64,000 bases of DNA from the NCBI RefSeq assembly GCF_014779595.1, contig NZ_JACXZT010000003.1, positions 267,270-331,269 on the forward strand. The letters run 5' to 3'. Below the pieces are notes generated by a model, which did no database searches, had not been told where the DNA came from, and saw only the letters and a program-made list of their open reading frames with translations. The DNA is from Halomonas sp. ML-15. GTDB taxonomy: Bacteria; Pseudomonadota; Gammaproteobacteria; Pseudomonadales; Halomonadaceae. Shown piece by piece: positions 35,072-43,256 of the stretch; position 1 is the first letter of the stretch; each line of letters starts with the position of its first letter. The translations under genes and the position numbers were made by a program.

Positions 35072-36010
35072 TCAGTCGCTGACCTGGTGGCTGAGGAAGT
35101 TGATGCCGGCCTCGACAGCCTTGCCGCGGGTCACGAAGCTGGTCAGGTGGCCGCGCAGCCGCTGCAGGTAGAGCTCGCTGTGGATGCCGCGCTCGAGCAG
35201 CGCCTGATGGAAATCTTCAGCGTGGTCGACCGGTACCAGGCGGTCCTGGGTGCCGTGGAACAGGAAGAACGCCGGGGCGCTGTCGCTGAGCTGATGCGCC
35301 GGCGAGGCGAGCCGGTACTGCTCAGGTGCTTCGGCTCGGGTGCCGCCCAGGAACTCCACCACCAGCCGGCCATCGTCGAACTTGAACAGGTCGCTGGGCA
35401 TGCCGCCGGCCACTACGGCCTGGAGTCGAGTGTGTTCTCCGCCGTAGGGCGACGCCAGATCCGGCTGGTCGGCGCTGAGGCCGAGCAGCCCGACCAGGTG
35501 CGCGCCGGAAGAGAAGCCGACGCCTGTCAGGCGCCGAGTGTCGATGCGCCAGCCGGGGGCCTGCTCATGCAGCCAATGCATGGCGACCTGCAGATCATGA
35601 AGCTGGGCGGGGAAGCGGTGGGCAGGGGCGAAGCGGTGCTCGACGTTGACCGCCACGAAACCGGCCTTGGCCAGCTGCTCGGCGATGCCGTCCATGTCGC
35701 TGCGGTCGCGGCGCTGCCAGCCGCCGCCGTGTACCACCAGTGCCGCCGGACGCAGTGCCGTGCCGTCATCGGCCGGCAGGTACACGTCGGCCTGGAGTGT
35801 CTCGGGCCAGCCGTTCGGGGTGTAGGTCAGCCCTTGTAGGCGAGTTACTTGCGCGCTGGCGCTGTCGAGGTGGATGGGCTGCTCGCCGGGGCCATTGAAG
35901 TGGCGACTGCAGCCCGTCAACAGCAGCGGCAGGCAGATCAGAACAATCAGGCGTCGATAGGGCGGCATGGCGGCAGTCCGTGCGGTGGTGGGTCGAAGCA
36001 TCTTGTACAA
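35072..36010 (-). CDS. Alpha/beta hydrolase lipoprotein, esterase-like
   Basis: Up to 312 residues. After a hydrophobic leader the lipobox LLLTGC marks a lipoprotein. The hydrolase core has the oxyanion motif VVHGGGWQRRDRS, the nucleophile elbow GVGFSSGAH, the acid region GTQDRLVPVDHAEDF and the histidine in RLRGHLTSF. This resembles carbohydrate- or carboxyl-esterases of the BD-FAE/PNB-esterase type. The substrate cannot be told. The start is unclear: ATG codons at 36010, 36001 or 35968 are possible, the last giving the most compact signal peptide. Confidence 0.75.
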   Translation of the reverse strand: MYKMLRPTTARTAAMPPYRRLIVLICLPLLLTGCSRHFNGPGEQPIHLDSASAQVTRLQGLTYTPNGWPETLQADVYLPADDGTALRPAALVVHGGGWQRRDRSDMDGIAEQLAKAGFVAVNVEHRFAPAHRFPAQLHDLQVAMHWLHEQAPGWRIDTRRLTGVGFSSGAHLVGLLGLSADQPDLASPYGGEHTRLQAVVAGGMPSDLFKFDDGRLVVEFLGGTRAEAPEQYRLASPAHQLSDSAPAFFLFHGTQDRLVPVDHAEDFHQALLERGIHSELYLQRLRGHLTSFVTRGKAVEAGINFLSHQVSD

Positions 36011-36115
36011 GCCTATATGCTCGTAGAGGCTTTGTGGATGCTTGATGCGACCCTCACCGCTTGCCGTGGTTCCCCCCAGGCGTCCAGGCGTTGTCGAATT
36101 TGGCCAGCCGTCGGC

Positions 36116-36478
36116 TTATGCCTCGAGGTTGATCAGGCGTCCCTGAAGTTCGCTCAACGACTCGGCGATACGCAGTACCTCCTCGCCGGGAATCTGGCGA
36201 ATCACCTCGCCACTGTCACGGTCGATGATCTTAGTCACGGTGCGCGAATCGAAGTCGTTGAGGTGAAACTCGATACCATAGGGGCGCATCACTTCGTTGA
36301 TGCGCAACACCGGTTCGGTGAGGTCGCCGAGGGGCGGCAGGGCGGCGGCGCCACGCTCGGCCTGAGGCTCCGGGGCGGGCAGTGGGCTTTGGCCGAGCTG
36401 GCCAAGCATGCTCTCCAGACGCTGCTGGGCAGTCAAGCCATGGGTGGCGTGACTAATATCGTTGATCAGGTCGCTCAT
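36116..36478 (-). CDS. flaG: FlaG family flagellar protein
   Basis: A 120-residue protein with a low-complexity N-terminal half and a conserved C-terminal half (LRINEVMRPYGIEFHLNDFD, RTVTKIIDRDSGEVIRQIPG, EEVLRIAESL) that is the FlaG domain. FlaG proteins affect filament length in Pseudomonas and Vibrio and usually sit near fliC-fliD. Here it stands alone, away from those genes. ATG at 36478 is chosen over 36541 because AAGAGG precedes it and a sigma-28 promoter lies just upstream. Confidence 0.88.
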   Translation of the reverse strand: MSDLINDISHATHGLTAQQRLESMLGQLGQSPLPAPEPQAERGAAALPPLGDLTEPVLRINEVMRPYGIEFHLNDFDSRTVTKIIDRDSGEVIRQIPGEEVLRIAESLSELQGRLINLEA

Positions 36479-36491
36479 TATATGGCCTCTT

Positions 36492-36532
36492 ACCCTGCCG
36501 ATAGTGGTTGTCACATTTACTATCGGCAGGGT
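36492..36532. repeat. Perfect inverted repeat overlapping the flaG promoter
   Basis: ACCCTGCCGATAGT (36492-36505) and ACTATCGGCAGGGT (36519-36532) are perfect 14-bp arms 13 bases apart. The right arm carries the -10 element of the flaG sigma-28 promoter. The left arm carries the same -10 sequence in the opposite direction but without a good -35 box. Confidence 0.85.
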
Positions 36533-36546
36533 GAGCGCCATCTTTA
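36520..36546 (-). promoter_or_regulatory. Sigma-28 (FliA) promoter for flaG
   Basis: On the minus strand TAAA (36546-36543), 15 bases, then GCCGATAG (36527-36520), an 11 of 12 match with exact spacing. It lies about 42 bases before the flaG ATG, so transcription would begin inside the loop of the inverted repeat. Confidence 0.8.
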
Positions 36547-36585
36547 GGCTATGCCGGAGTACTGGCCGGGCACGGCCATGCGGCG

Positions 36586-37314
36586 TCAGGCGCCGGTGGG
36601 CGTGGGGGTCGGCGTGGCCAGTCGGGCGACCATGGCAGTTACCATGCGCGCCGAATGATCGGCGGCCTTGTCCAGGAACTGCTCGAAGCTCAAGTGGTTG
36701 TCGCCGCCGCCGGCAATATCGGAGAGCGCGCGGATCACCACGAACGGGCAGCCGTAGAGGTGGCAGGTCTGGGCGATGGCAGCGGCTTCCATCTCGGCGG
36801 CGAGCATGGTCGGGAACCGCGAGCGGGTCTTGGAGACCAGTTCCGGGCAGGCCATGAAGACGTCGCCGGTGGCGATCAGGCCTTCCACCACGCGGACTTC
36901 GCCGAGGGACTCGACGCTTTGACGCGCCACCTTGACCAGTCGCTGGTCGGGCAGGTAGGCGGCGGGCATCTGTGGGACCTGGCCGTGCTCGTAGCCGAAT
37001 ACCACGGCGTCGACATCGTGGTGACGCACTTCGCTGGAGACCACTACGTCGCCGATCTCGAGTCCTTCGCCGAAGCCGCCGGCGGAGCCGGTGTTGATGA
37101 TCGCCTCGGGCTGGTAGGTATCGAGCAGCAGGGTGGTGCCGATGGCGGCATTGACCTTGCCGATACCGGACTGGAGGATCACCACCTCGACGCCGTGCAG
37201 TCGGCCGATATGAAAGGTGCAGCCGACGTGTTGGCGGGTCTTGCCATCCTCAAGCAGGCTCGCCAGGTAGTCGACCTCCTGGGCCATGGCGCCGATGATG
37301 CCGATGCGCTTCAT
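36586..37314 (-). CDS. mtnN: 5'-methylthioadenosine / S-adenosylhomocysteine nucleosidase
   Basis: A 242-residue nucleosidase (Pfs) that cleaves S-adenosylhomocysteine to adenine and S-ribosylhomocysteine. [48 protein letters not shown] (substrate-binding and catalytic glutamate region) and [11 protein letters not shown] (catalytic aspartate) are all present. It overlaps luxS by four bases, so the two consecutive steps of SAH detoxification are made together. A short threonine-proline repeat ends the protein. Confidence 0.95.
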   Translation of the reverse strand: MKRIGIIGAMAQEVDYLASLLEDGKTRQHVGCTFHIGRLHGVEVVILQSGIGKVNAAIGTTLLLDTYQPEAIINTGSAGGFGEGLEIGDVVVSSEVRHHDVDAVVFGYEHGQVPQMPAAYLPDQRLVKVARQSVESLGEVRVVEGLIATGDVFMACPELVSKTRSRFPTMLAAEMEAAAIAQTCHLYGCPFVVIRALSDIAGGGDNHLSFEQFLDKAADHSARMVTAMVARLATPTPTPTGA

Positions 37315-37778
37315 GCGAAGACACTCCGCCACTCATCGCGCTTGGCGAGGAACTCGCGGGCGATCTGCTGGGCACCTTCGAGGCTGTGACTGGCTGCCCA
37401 GCCGCACTGCATCTCGTTGCAGGCGGGGACTTCCTCGGCGACCAGTATATCTTCGAGGGTCTTGCGCAGCAGTTCGAGGACATCGTCGTAGTCGTCGTGG
37501 TTGATCAGAGCGACATAGAAGCCGGTCTGGCAGCCCATCGGGCTGATATCGACGACCTTGTCGGTATGGTTGCGCGACAGCTCGGCCAGCAGGTGCTCGA
37601 GGGAGTGCAGGGCGGGCATCTCCATATGCGCCTGGTTGGGCTGGCAGATGCGCATGTCGTACTTGTGAATCTGGTCGCCATTATCTCCGACCTTGACCCC
37701 CGCCAGGCGCACGTAGGGTGCCTTGACCTTGGTGTGGTCGAGATTGAAGCTTTCTACGTTCATCTGCTGCTCGCTCAT
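37311..37778 (-). CDS. luxS: S-ribosylhomocysteine lyase LuxS
   Basis: A 155-residue metalloenzyme that converts S-ribosylhomocysteine to homocysteine and DPD, the AI-2 precursor. The metal site H58-x-x-E61-H62 is in [11 protein letters not shown], the catalytic cysteine C83 in [10 protein letters not shown], and C125 in [17 protein letters not shown]. All key residues are intact. It is the first gene of a luxS-mtnN unit. The ATG is preceded by GCGAGGCCAGC. Confidence 0.97.
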   Translation of the reverse strand: MSEQQMNVESFNLDHTKVKAPYVRLAGVKVGDNGDQIHKYDMRICQPNQAHMEMPALHSLEHLLAELSRNHTDKVVDISPMGCQTGFYVALINHDDYDDVLELLRKTLEDILVAEEVPACNEMQCGWAASHSLEGAQQIAREFLAKRDEWRSVFA

Positions 37779-37841
37779 GCTGGCCTCGCGATGCTGAAAA
37801 AGGGAGCGTTGATAAAGGGCGCGTATTCTAGCTGAATCGGC

Positions 37842-38705
37842 TCAGCCTTGCATGGCGTCGTGCACGTCGGCGGCGTAGAGGGTGTTCTCGAGCAGCGAGG
37901 CGACGGTCATCGGGCCGACACCGCCGGGAACCGGCGTGATGTAGCTGGCGCGCTCGGCAGCGGAGGCGAACTCGACGTCGCCGATCAGGCGGCCGTCCTC
38001 TTCACGGTTGATGCCGACGTCGATGACGATAGCGCCGTCGCGTACCCATTCGCCCTTGACCACCCCAGGCTTGCCCACCGCCACCACCAGCAGTTCTGCG
38101 CGCCGCACATGGTCCTCGAGGTCGCGGGTGAAGCGATGGCAGACGGTGGTGGTGCAGCCGGCCAGCATCAGTTCCAGCGCCATGGGGCGGCCGACGATGT
38201 TGGAGGCACCGACCACGGTGGCATTCAAGCCGCGGACATTCAGGCCGCTCTCCTGGAGCAGGGTCATGATGCCCTTGGGCGTGCAGGGGCGCATTACCGG
38301 CAGGCGCTGGGCCAGGCGACCGAGGTTGTAGGGATGAAAACCGTCGACATCCTTGTGCGGCAGAATGCGTTCGAGGATCGGTCGCGCGTCGAGGTGCTCG
38401 GGCAGCGGCAGCTGTAGCAGTATGCCGTCGACGCTGGGATCAGCATTGAGGTCGTCGATCAGCCCCTCGAGCTCGGCCTGGCTGATATCGGCGGACAGTT
38501 CATGCTGGACCGAGTGAATGCCGGCCTCGTCACAGGCGCGATGCTTGTTGCGCACGTAGACGTGGGACGCGGGATCATCACCGACCAGGACAACGGCAAG
38601 GCCGGGAGTCCGTCCGCCAGCGTCACGGCGCGCCGCAACCTGGCGGGCGACCTGTTGGCGTACGTGAGCGGCAATCGCCTTACCATCAATCAACTGGGCG
38701 GTCAT
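37842..38705 (-). CDS. folD: Methylenetetrahydrofolate dehydrogenase / cyclohydrolase FolD
   Basis: A 287-residue bifunctional enzyme of one-carbon metabolism. The catalytic [13 protein letters not shown] (Tyr and Lys), [13 protein letters not shown], the cofactor loop [17 protein letters not shown] and the C-terminal [19 protein letters not shown] are all present. Length is normal. It lies 63 bases before luxS on the same strand and divergent from the tRNA cluster. Confidence 0.96.
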   Translation of the reverse strand: MTAQLIDGKAIAAHVRQQVARQVAARRDAGGRTPGLAVVLVGDDPASHVYVRNKHRACDEAGIHSVQHELSADISQAELEGLIDDLNADPSVDGILLQLPLPEHLDARPILERILPHKDVDGFHPYNLGRLAQRLPVMRPCTPKGIMTLLQESGLNVRGLNATVVGASNIVGRPMALELMLAGCTTTVCHRFTRDLEDHVRRAELLVVAVGKPGVVKGEWVRDGAIVIDVGINREEDGRLIGDVEFASAAERASYITPVPGGVGPMTVASLLENTLYAADVHDAMQG

Positions 38706-38839
38706 CTAGGAATCCCCTGGAGCATGGTGGTCATCGCCGCGGGATCGGCCGCGGCGCTGGAATCGTCATGGGCGGCGATTTTCGCATGAGCCGGGCCTGA
38801 GTCAAAGCGCCTATGTCGGGAGCTGTTACGGCTAAAGGC

Positions 38840-38867
38840 TTGACCGCGGGCGAAAGATCCGTAGAAT
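38840..38867 (+). promoter_or_regulatory. Sigma-70 promoter for the tRNA cluster
   Basis: TTGACC (38840-38845), 16 bases, TAGAAT (38862-38867). It lies about 55 bases before tRNA-Pro and is followed by a GC-rich ACGCC discriminator of the kind found at stringently controlled stable-RNA promoters. Confidence 0.6.
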
Positions 38868-38921
38868 ACGCCTCGCATTGTCGGGGCCCAAAGGGTGCCG
38901 GCAAGCGGTGCAGAATGTCGA

Positions 38922-38998
38922 CGGGGTGTAGCGCAGCCTGGTAGCGCGCCTGCTTTGGGAGCAGGATGTCGGGGGTTCGAATCCCTCCACCCCGACCA
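38922..38998 (+). tRNA. tRNA-Pro (anticodon TGG)
   Basis: A 77-base cloverleaf. The acceptor arm CGGGGTG pairs with CACCCCG, the anticodon stem CCTGC / GCAGG holds the loop TTTGGGA with anticodon TGG, and the T arm contains GGTTCGAATCC. The CCA end is encoded at 38996-38998. Confidence 0.97.
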
Positions 38999-39068
38999 TT
39001 TCAACTTTTTGATTATATTGAGAAATATCATCAAGGGGTTGTCGGCACGAGCCTGAAGGTCGTAGAAT

Positions 39069-39145
39069 GCGCCTATAGCTCAATCGGATAGAGCAACGGC
39101 CTTCTAAGCCGTAGGTTGCAGGTTCGAGTCCTGCTGGGCGCGCCA
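39069..39145 (+). tRNA. tRNA-Arg (anticodon TCT)
   Basis: A 77-base cloverleaf with acceptor arm GCGCCTA / TGGGCGC (one G-T pair), D arm TAGCTCAATCGGATAGAGCA, anticodon stem ACGGC / GCCGT with loop CTTCTAA giving anticodon TCT, and an encoded CCA end. It reads the rare codons AGA and AGG. Confidence 0.96.
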
Positions 39146-39204
39146 AACTGGGCGTTGTCGTGGCAGGGAGCAAGAGCAGTCGGGCTGATTCATGGCGATG
39201 CTAT

Positions 39205-39280
39205 GGTGGATGTAGCTCAGTGGTAGAGCCCCGGATTGTGGTTCCGGTGGTCGTGGGTTCGATCCCCATCATCCACCCCA
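39205..39280 (+). tRNA. tRNA-His (anticodon GTG), copy 1
   Basis: A 76-base gene with the extra 5' G typical of tRNA-His (GGTGGATG), anticodon loop TTGTGGT and an encoded CCA end. It differs from copy 2 by one base in the T loop (C here, A there). Confidence 0.96.
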
Positions 39281-39323
39281 TTCGTCATCTTGCTCGGGTC
39301 GATTGCGCATTGTTTCAGGTAGT

Positions 39324-39399
39324 GGTGGATGTAGCTCAGTGGTAGAGCCCCGGATTGTGGTTCCGGTGGTCGTGGGTTCGATACCCATCATCCACCCCA
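39324..39399 (+). tRNA. tRNA-His (anticodon GTG), copy 2
   Basis: A second tRNA-His gene 119 bases after the first, identical except for one T-loop base (GATACC instead of GATCCC). The 43-base spacer does not repeat. It is the last gene of the cluster before tig. Confidence 0.96.
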
Positions 39400-39693
39400 T
39401 TACCTCCCGCATCTCTCTCATTTCCCGTATCGAGATTATCCCTGTCTGCTACGCCGAATGGCGCTGGCGGATATTGGCGTGCGTGCGCATTAGGCCACCC
39501 TTCACAGGGGTGGGCGGCGGCGGCAGGCCTTGTAAACAAGCATACTGCCCCCATAGTCGAGGCATGGCGCGCTTGCCAGCGGCGAACGGGGTTCATAGAA
39601 TTACTCTCTTTGCTCTCGCTGCGCAGAACAGCGCATTCACGTATTCAATAGACAATGCATTCATCAGAACGCCCAGTCGGTAGAGGACTATTC
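39400..39693 (+). other. Intergenic region between tRNA-His and tig
   Basis: About 290 bases without a convincing gene. A weak hairpin (CCACCC ... GGGTGG, 39493-39510) may end the tRNA transcript. The tig promoter must lie here, but I could not single out a clear -35/-10 pair. GGTAGAGGACTATTC precedes the tig ATG. Confidence 0.4.
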
Positions 39694-41049
39694 ATGCAAG
39701 TTTCCGTCGAAACGACCTCCCAGATCGAACGCCGTGTCACGGTTCAGGTGCCGGCAGAAGAGGTCGACAAGGCCGTTGCGGCCCGCCTCAAGGATACTGC
39801 CAAGAACGTTCGCTTGAACGGCTTTCGCCAGGGCAAGGTGCCGATGTCCGTGGTCAGCAAGCGCTTCGGTGGCCAGGTGCGCAGTGAGGTGGTCGGCGAA
39901 GTGATGCGTGAGCGTTACGTGCAGGCGATCACCCAGGAAAGCCTCAATCCTGCAGGCTTTCCGCAGATCGAGCCGACCGTCAACGAGTCTGGCAAGGACC
40001 TCGAGTTCGTCGCCACTCTGGAGATCTACCCGGAAGTTGCGCTCAACGGCATCGAGGGTACCGAGGTCGAGCGCCCGGTGGTCGAGATTCAGGATGCTGA
40101 CGTCGATCAGATGATCGAGACCCTGCGCAAGCAGAACGCGTCCTGGGAAGTCGTCGAGCGTGCCGCCGAGGATGGCGACCAGATCACCATCGATTTCCAG
40201 GGCTTCCTGGGCGACGAGCCCTTCGAGGGCGGTAGTGCCGAGAACCACGATCTGGTGCTGGGCTCCAACAGCTTTATTCCCGGCTTCGAAGAGCAGCTGG
40301 TCGGCGCCAAGGCGGGCGACGAGAAAACGCTCAGCGTCACCTTCCCGGAGGATTACCAGGCCGAGAACCTGGCAGGCCAGGAAGCGACCTTCAAGGTCAA
40401 GGTGCACAAGGTCAGCGCTCAGCAGCTCGCCGAGGTCAACGAGGAATTCATCAAGCAGTTTGGCGTCGAAGAGGGTGATGTCGAGAAGTTCCGCGCCGAA
40501 GTGCGCAAGAACATGACCCGCGAGGCCAAGCAGGCGGTCGATAACCGCGTCAAGCAGCAGGTGCTCGAGGCACTCAAGAAGGTCAACGACATCCCGGTGC
40601 CCCAGGCGCTGGTGCAGCAGGAGACCGATGCGCTCAAGCGCCAGGCCGCGCAGCAGTTCGGCCTGGGTGAGGACTTCGACGTCTCCCAGCTGCCCAATGA
40701 GCTGTTCGCCGAGCAGGCCAAGAGCCGTGTGCAGGTGGGTCTGCTGCTGGCCGAAGTGATCAAGTCCGGTGAGCTCGAAGCGACCGACGACGAGATCAAG
40801 GCCAAGGTCGAGGAACTGGCTCAGCAGTATCAGGAGCCGGAGCAGGTGATCGAGTACTACCTGAGCAACGACCAGCTCAAGACCCAGCTGAAATCGGCGA
40901 TTCTCGAGGAGAAGGCCGTCGATTCACTGCTCGAGCAGGCTACCGTCAAGGATGTTGAAATGTCCTACGAGGAGGCGCTGCAGGCAGCTCAGCAGCAAGC
41001 CGAGGCCGGTGATGCCGAAGAAGACGAAGACGACGCCGCCAAGCAGTAA
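39694..41049 (+). CDS. tig: Trigger factor, ribosome-associated chaperone
   Basis: A 451-residue chaperone and peptidyl-prolyl isomerase. The ribosome-binding tail starts MQVSVETTSQIERRVTVQVP and includes the signature GFRQGKVP. The FKBP-like domain (about 150-245) has DGDQITIDFQGFLGDEPFEG and FIPGFEEQLVGAKAGDE. The helical C-terminal arms end in a Glu/Asp-rich tail. The ATG at 39694 is chosen over 39655 because the family starts there. It precedes clpP-clpX-lon as in other gammaproteobacteria. Confidence 0.96.
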   Translation: MQVSVETTSQIERRVTVQVPAEEVDKAVAARLKDTAKNVRLNGFRQGKVPMSVVSKRFGGQVRSEVVGEVMRERYVQAITQESLNPAGFPQIEPTVNESGKDLEFVATLEIYPEVALNGIEGTEVERPVVEIQDADVDQMIETLRKQNASWEVVERAAEDGDQITIDFQGFLGDEPFEGGSAENHDLVLGSNSFIPGFEEQLVGAKAGDEKTLSVTFPEDYQAENLAGQEATFKVKVHKVSAQQLAEVNEEFIKQFGVEEGDVEKFRAEVRKNMTREAKQAVDNRVKQQVLEALKKVNDIPVPQALVQQETDALKRQAAQQFGLGEDFDVSQLPNELFAEQAKSRVQVGLLLAEVIKSGELEATDDEIKAKVEELAQQYQEPEQVIEYYLSNDQLKTQLKSAILEEKAVDSLLEQATVKDVEMSYEEALQAAQQQAEAGDAEEDEDDAAKQ

Positions 41050-41070
41050 GTCGATGGTAGCGTTGACAGG

Positions 41071-41089
41071 CCCGGCAAACGCCGGGTTT
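41071..41089 (+). terminator. Short hairpin after tig
   Basis: CCCGGC-AAAC-GCCGGG followed by TTTG. The stem is only 6 bp and the T run is short, so it is an attenuator or partial terminator between tig and clpP. Confidence 0.45.
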
Positions 41090-41164
41090 GACGTCATGGT
41101 GTAAGGTAGACGTTATCCGGGCCAACCCGGGTGCTTACCATAGCGGATAAAGGACATCACACAG

Positions 41165-41785
41165 ATGGGCAACGAGTTCGATTTTCAAAACGCCGGTGGC
41201 CTGGTGCCGATGGTGGTCGAGCAGAGTGCACGCGGCGAGCGGGCCTACGACATCTACTCGCGCCTGCTCAAGGAGCGTGTGATCTTCCTGGTCGGGCCGG
41301 TGGAAGACTACATGGCCAACCTGGTCGTGGCACAGATGCTGTTCCTCGAGTCCGAGAATCCGGACAAGGATATTCACCTCTATATCAATTCGCCGGGTGG
41401 GTCGGTGACCGCAGGCATGTCAATCTATGACACCATGCAGTTCATCAAGCCCGACATCTCCACGGTGTGTATCGGCCAGGCGGCGAGCATGGGCGCTCTG
41501 CTGTTGACCGGCGGCGCCGCTGGCAAGCGTTTCTGTCTGCCCAATTCGCGGATGATGATTCATCAGCCACTGGGTGGTTACCAGGGCCAGGCGTCGGATA
41601 TCGAGATCCACACCAAGGAGATCCTCACTATCCGGCACAAGCTCAACAAGATTCTCGCCGAGCATACCGGGCAGGACATCGAGACCATTGCCAAGGACAC
41701 CGATCGTGATAATTTCATGAACGGGGCCCAGGCGGCAGAGTATGGTCTGATCGATGCCGTGCTGGATAAGCGTCCGGCATCCTGA
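41165..41785 (+). CDS. clpP: ATP-dependent Clp protease proteolytic subunit ClpP
   Basis: A 206-residue serine protease that forms tetradecameric barrels and works with ClpX or ClpA. The catalytic serine lies in [13 protein letters not shown], the histidine in [10 protein letters not shown], and the aspartate in TDRDNFM. The short propeptide before [20 protein letters not shown] is as in E. coli. ATG at 41165 follows AAAGGACATCACACAG. clpX follows 77 bases later. Confidence 0.97.
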   Translation: MGNEFDFQNAGGLVPMVVEQSARGERAYDIYSRLLKERVIFLVGPVEDYMANLVVAQMLFLESENPDKDIHLYINSPGGSVTAGMSIYDTMQFIKPDISTVCIGQAASMGALLLTGGAAGKRFCLPNSRMMIHQPLGGYQGQASDIEIHTKEILTIRHKLNKILAEHTGQDIETIAKDTDRDNFMNGAQAAEYGLIDAVLDKRPAS

Positions 41786-41862
41786 TAGCGTGATTTCCTA
41801 ATAAGATTTCACGATGGCAACTCCGGCGGCTTACCGGCCGCCGTCCGTAATGAGGTACGCGA

Positions 41863-43143
41863 ATGGCCGACGGCAAAGGCAAGGACGACAGCGGCAAGCT
41901 GCTTTACTGCTCGTTCTGCGGCAAGAACCAGAACGAAGTCCGTAAGCTGATCGCAGGCCCGTCCGTCTATATCTGCGATGAATGCGTCGATCTGTGCAAC
42001 GACATCATTCGCGAGGAAGTCCTCGAGGCCGATGCAGAGGGCGACGACGATCGTCTGCCGGCTCCGCGCGAAATTCGTCACACCCTCGATGACTATGTGA
42101 TTGGCCAGGACCGCGCCAAGATGGTGTTGTCGGTGGCGGTCTACAATCACTACAAGCGGCTGCGCGCCGATGTTAAGTCCGACGATGTGGAGCTGGGCAA
42201 GTCGAATATTCTGCTGATCGGCCCGACCGGCAGCGGCAAGACGCTGTTGGCCGAGACTCTGGCGCGACTGCTCAATGTTCCCTTCACCATTGCCGATGCC
42301 ACCACGCTGACCGAGGCGGGGTACGTTGGTGAGGATGTCGAGAACATCATCCAGAAGCTGCTGCAGAAGTGTGACTACGATGTCGAGAAGGCCCAGAAGG
42401 GTATCGTCTACATCGATGAGATCGACAAGATTTCTCGCAAGTCCGACAACCCCTCGATTACCCGCGATGTGTCGGGTGAGGGTGTTCAGCAGGCGCTGCT
42501 CAAGCTGATCGAGGGTACTACCGCCTCGGTGCCGCCCCAGGGTGGGCGCAAGCATCCGCAGCAGGAGTTCCTGCAGGTCGATACCGGCGATATCCTGTTT
42601 ATCGTGGGCGGCGCCTTCGCCGGCCTCGAGAAGGTGATCCGTGATCGCGCCGAGAAGGGCGGCATCGGTTTCAATGCCGAGGTCAAGAGCAAGGACGAGA
42701 GCAAGGGCGTGGGTGATCTGCTGCTCGACGTGGAGCCGGAAGATCTGGTCAAGTTCGGCCTGATTCCCGAGTTCGTCGGTCGTCTGCCGGTGATCGCGAC
42801 CCTCACCGAGCTCTCCGAAGATGCGCTGATCCAGATCCTCACCGAGCCCAAGAACTCGCTGGTCAAGCAGTATGCCAAGCTGTTCGATATGGAAGGTGTG
42901 GAGCTGGATTTCCGCGAGGATGCCTTGCGCGCCGTGGCGGTCAAGGGCATGGCACGCAAGACCGGTGCTCGAGGACTGCGCTCGATTCTCGAGTCGGTGC
43001 TGCTCGATACCATGTACGAGATTCCCTCGCTTGAGGGTGTCACCAAGGTGGTGATCGATGAGTCGGTAATCGCCGGCGAAAGCGAGCCGCTGCTGATCTA
43101 CTCTCAGAAAGATGAGAGCAAGGTGGCTGGCAAGGACGGTTGA
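41863..43143 (+). CDS. clpX: Clp protease ATPase subunit ClpX
   Basis: A 426-residue AAA+ unfoldase. The N-terminal C4 zinc finger ([17 protein letters not shown] through [11 protein letters not shown]) recruits adaptors. The Walker A motif is GPTGSGKT, the Walker B is [11 protein letters not shown], and the pore and sensor motifs are present. The ClpP-contact loop is in [10 protein letters not shown] region of the family. Length and order are normal. Confidence 0.97.
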   Translation: MADGKGKDDSGKLLYCSFCGKNQNEVRKLIAGPSVYICDECVDLCNDIIREEVLEADAEGDDDRLPAPREIRHTLDDYVIGQDRAKMVLSVAVYNHYKRLRADVKSDDVELGKSNILLIGPTGSGKTLLAETLARLLNVPFTIADATTLTEAGYVGEDVENIIQKLLQKCDYDVEKAQKGIVYIDEIDKISRKSDNPSITRDVSGEGVQQALLKLIEGTTASVPPQGGRKHPQQEFLQVDTGDILFIVGGAFAGLEKVIRDRAEKGGIGFNAEVKSKDESKGVGDLLLDVEPEDLVKFGLIPEFVGRLPVIATLTELSEDALIQILTEPKNSLVKQYAKLFDMEGVELDFREDALRAVAVKGMARKTGARGLRSILESVLLDTMYEIPSLEGVTKVVIDESVIAGESEPLLIYSQKDESKVAGKDG

Positions 43144-43163
43144 AGCCGTCACTCAACTACGTG

Positions 43164-43188
43164 CGGGGCCATGCCAGTCATGGCCCCG
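43164..43188 (+). terminator. Hairpin terminator after clpX
   Basis: CGGGGCCATG and CATGGCCCCG form a perfect 10-bp stem around CCAGT, 20 bases after the clpX stop. The following T content is low, so it may be leaky. It separates clpX from the lon promoter. Confidence 0.6.
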
Positions 43189-43192
43189 TTCG

Positions 43193-43221
43193 CTTGTAAA
43201 GTGCCGGCGGTGCCCCCATCA
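43193..43221 (+). promoter_or_regulatory. Heat-shock (sigma-32) promoter candidate for lon
   Basis: CTTGTAA (43193-43199), 14 bases, CCCCATCA (43214-43221). This closely matches the RpoH consensus CTTGAAA-N13/14-CCCCATNT and lies 36 bases before the lon ATG. Heat-shock control of lon is well known in E. coli. Confidence 0.65.
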
Positions 43222-43256
43222 CCAGACCAACCACCCGATTTTGAGGAACGTCTGCG

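Noticed and set aside
39036..39068. TTGTCG ... TAGAAT as a promoter for tRNA-Arg
   Set aside because: The TAGAAT ends at the base before the mature tRNA, so transcription would start inside the tRNA. The cluster promoter at 38840 is better.
39400..39693. Prophage attachment site after tRNA-His
   Set aside because: The second copy is a full tRNA gene rather than a 3' fragment and there is no integrase nearby.
41809..43152. A 447-codon open frame antisense to clpX
   Set aside because: Same artefact; clpX on the plus strand is complete with all motifs.
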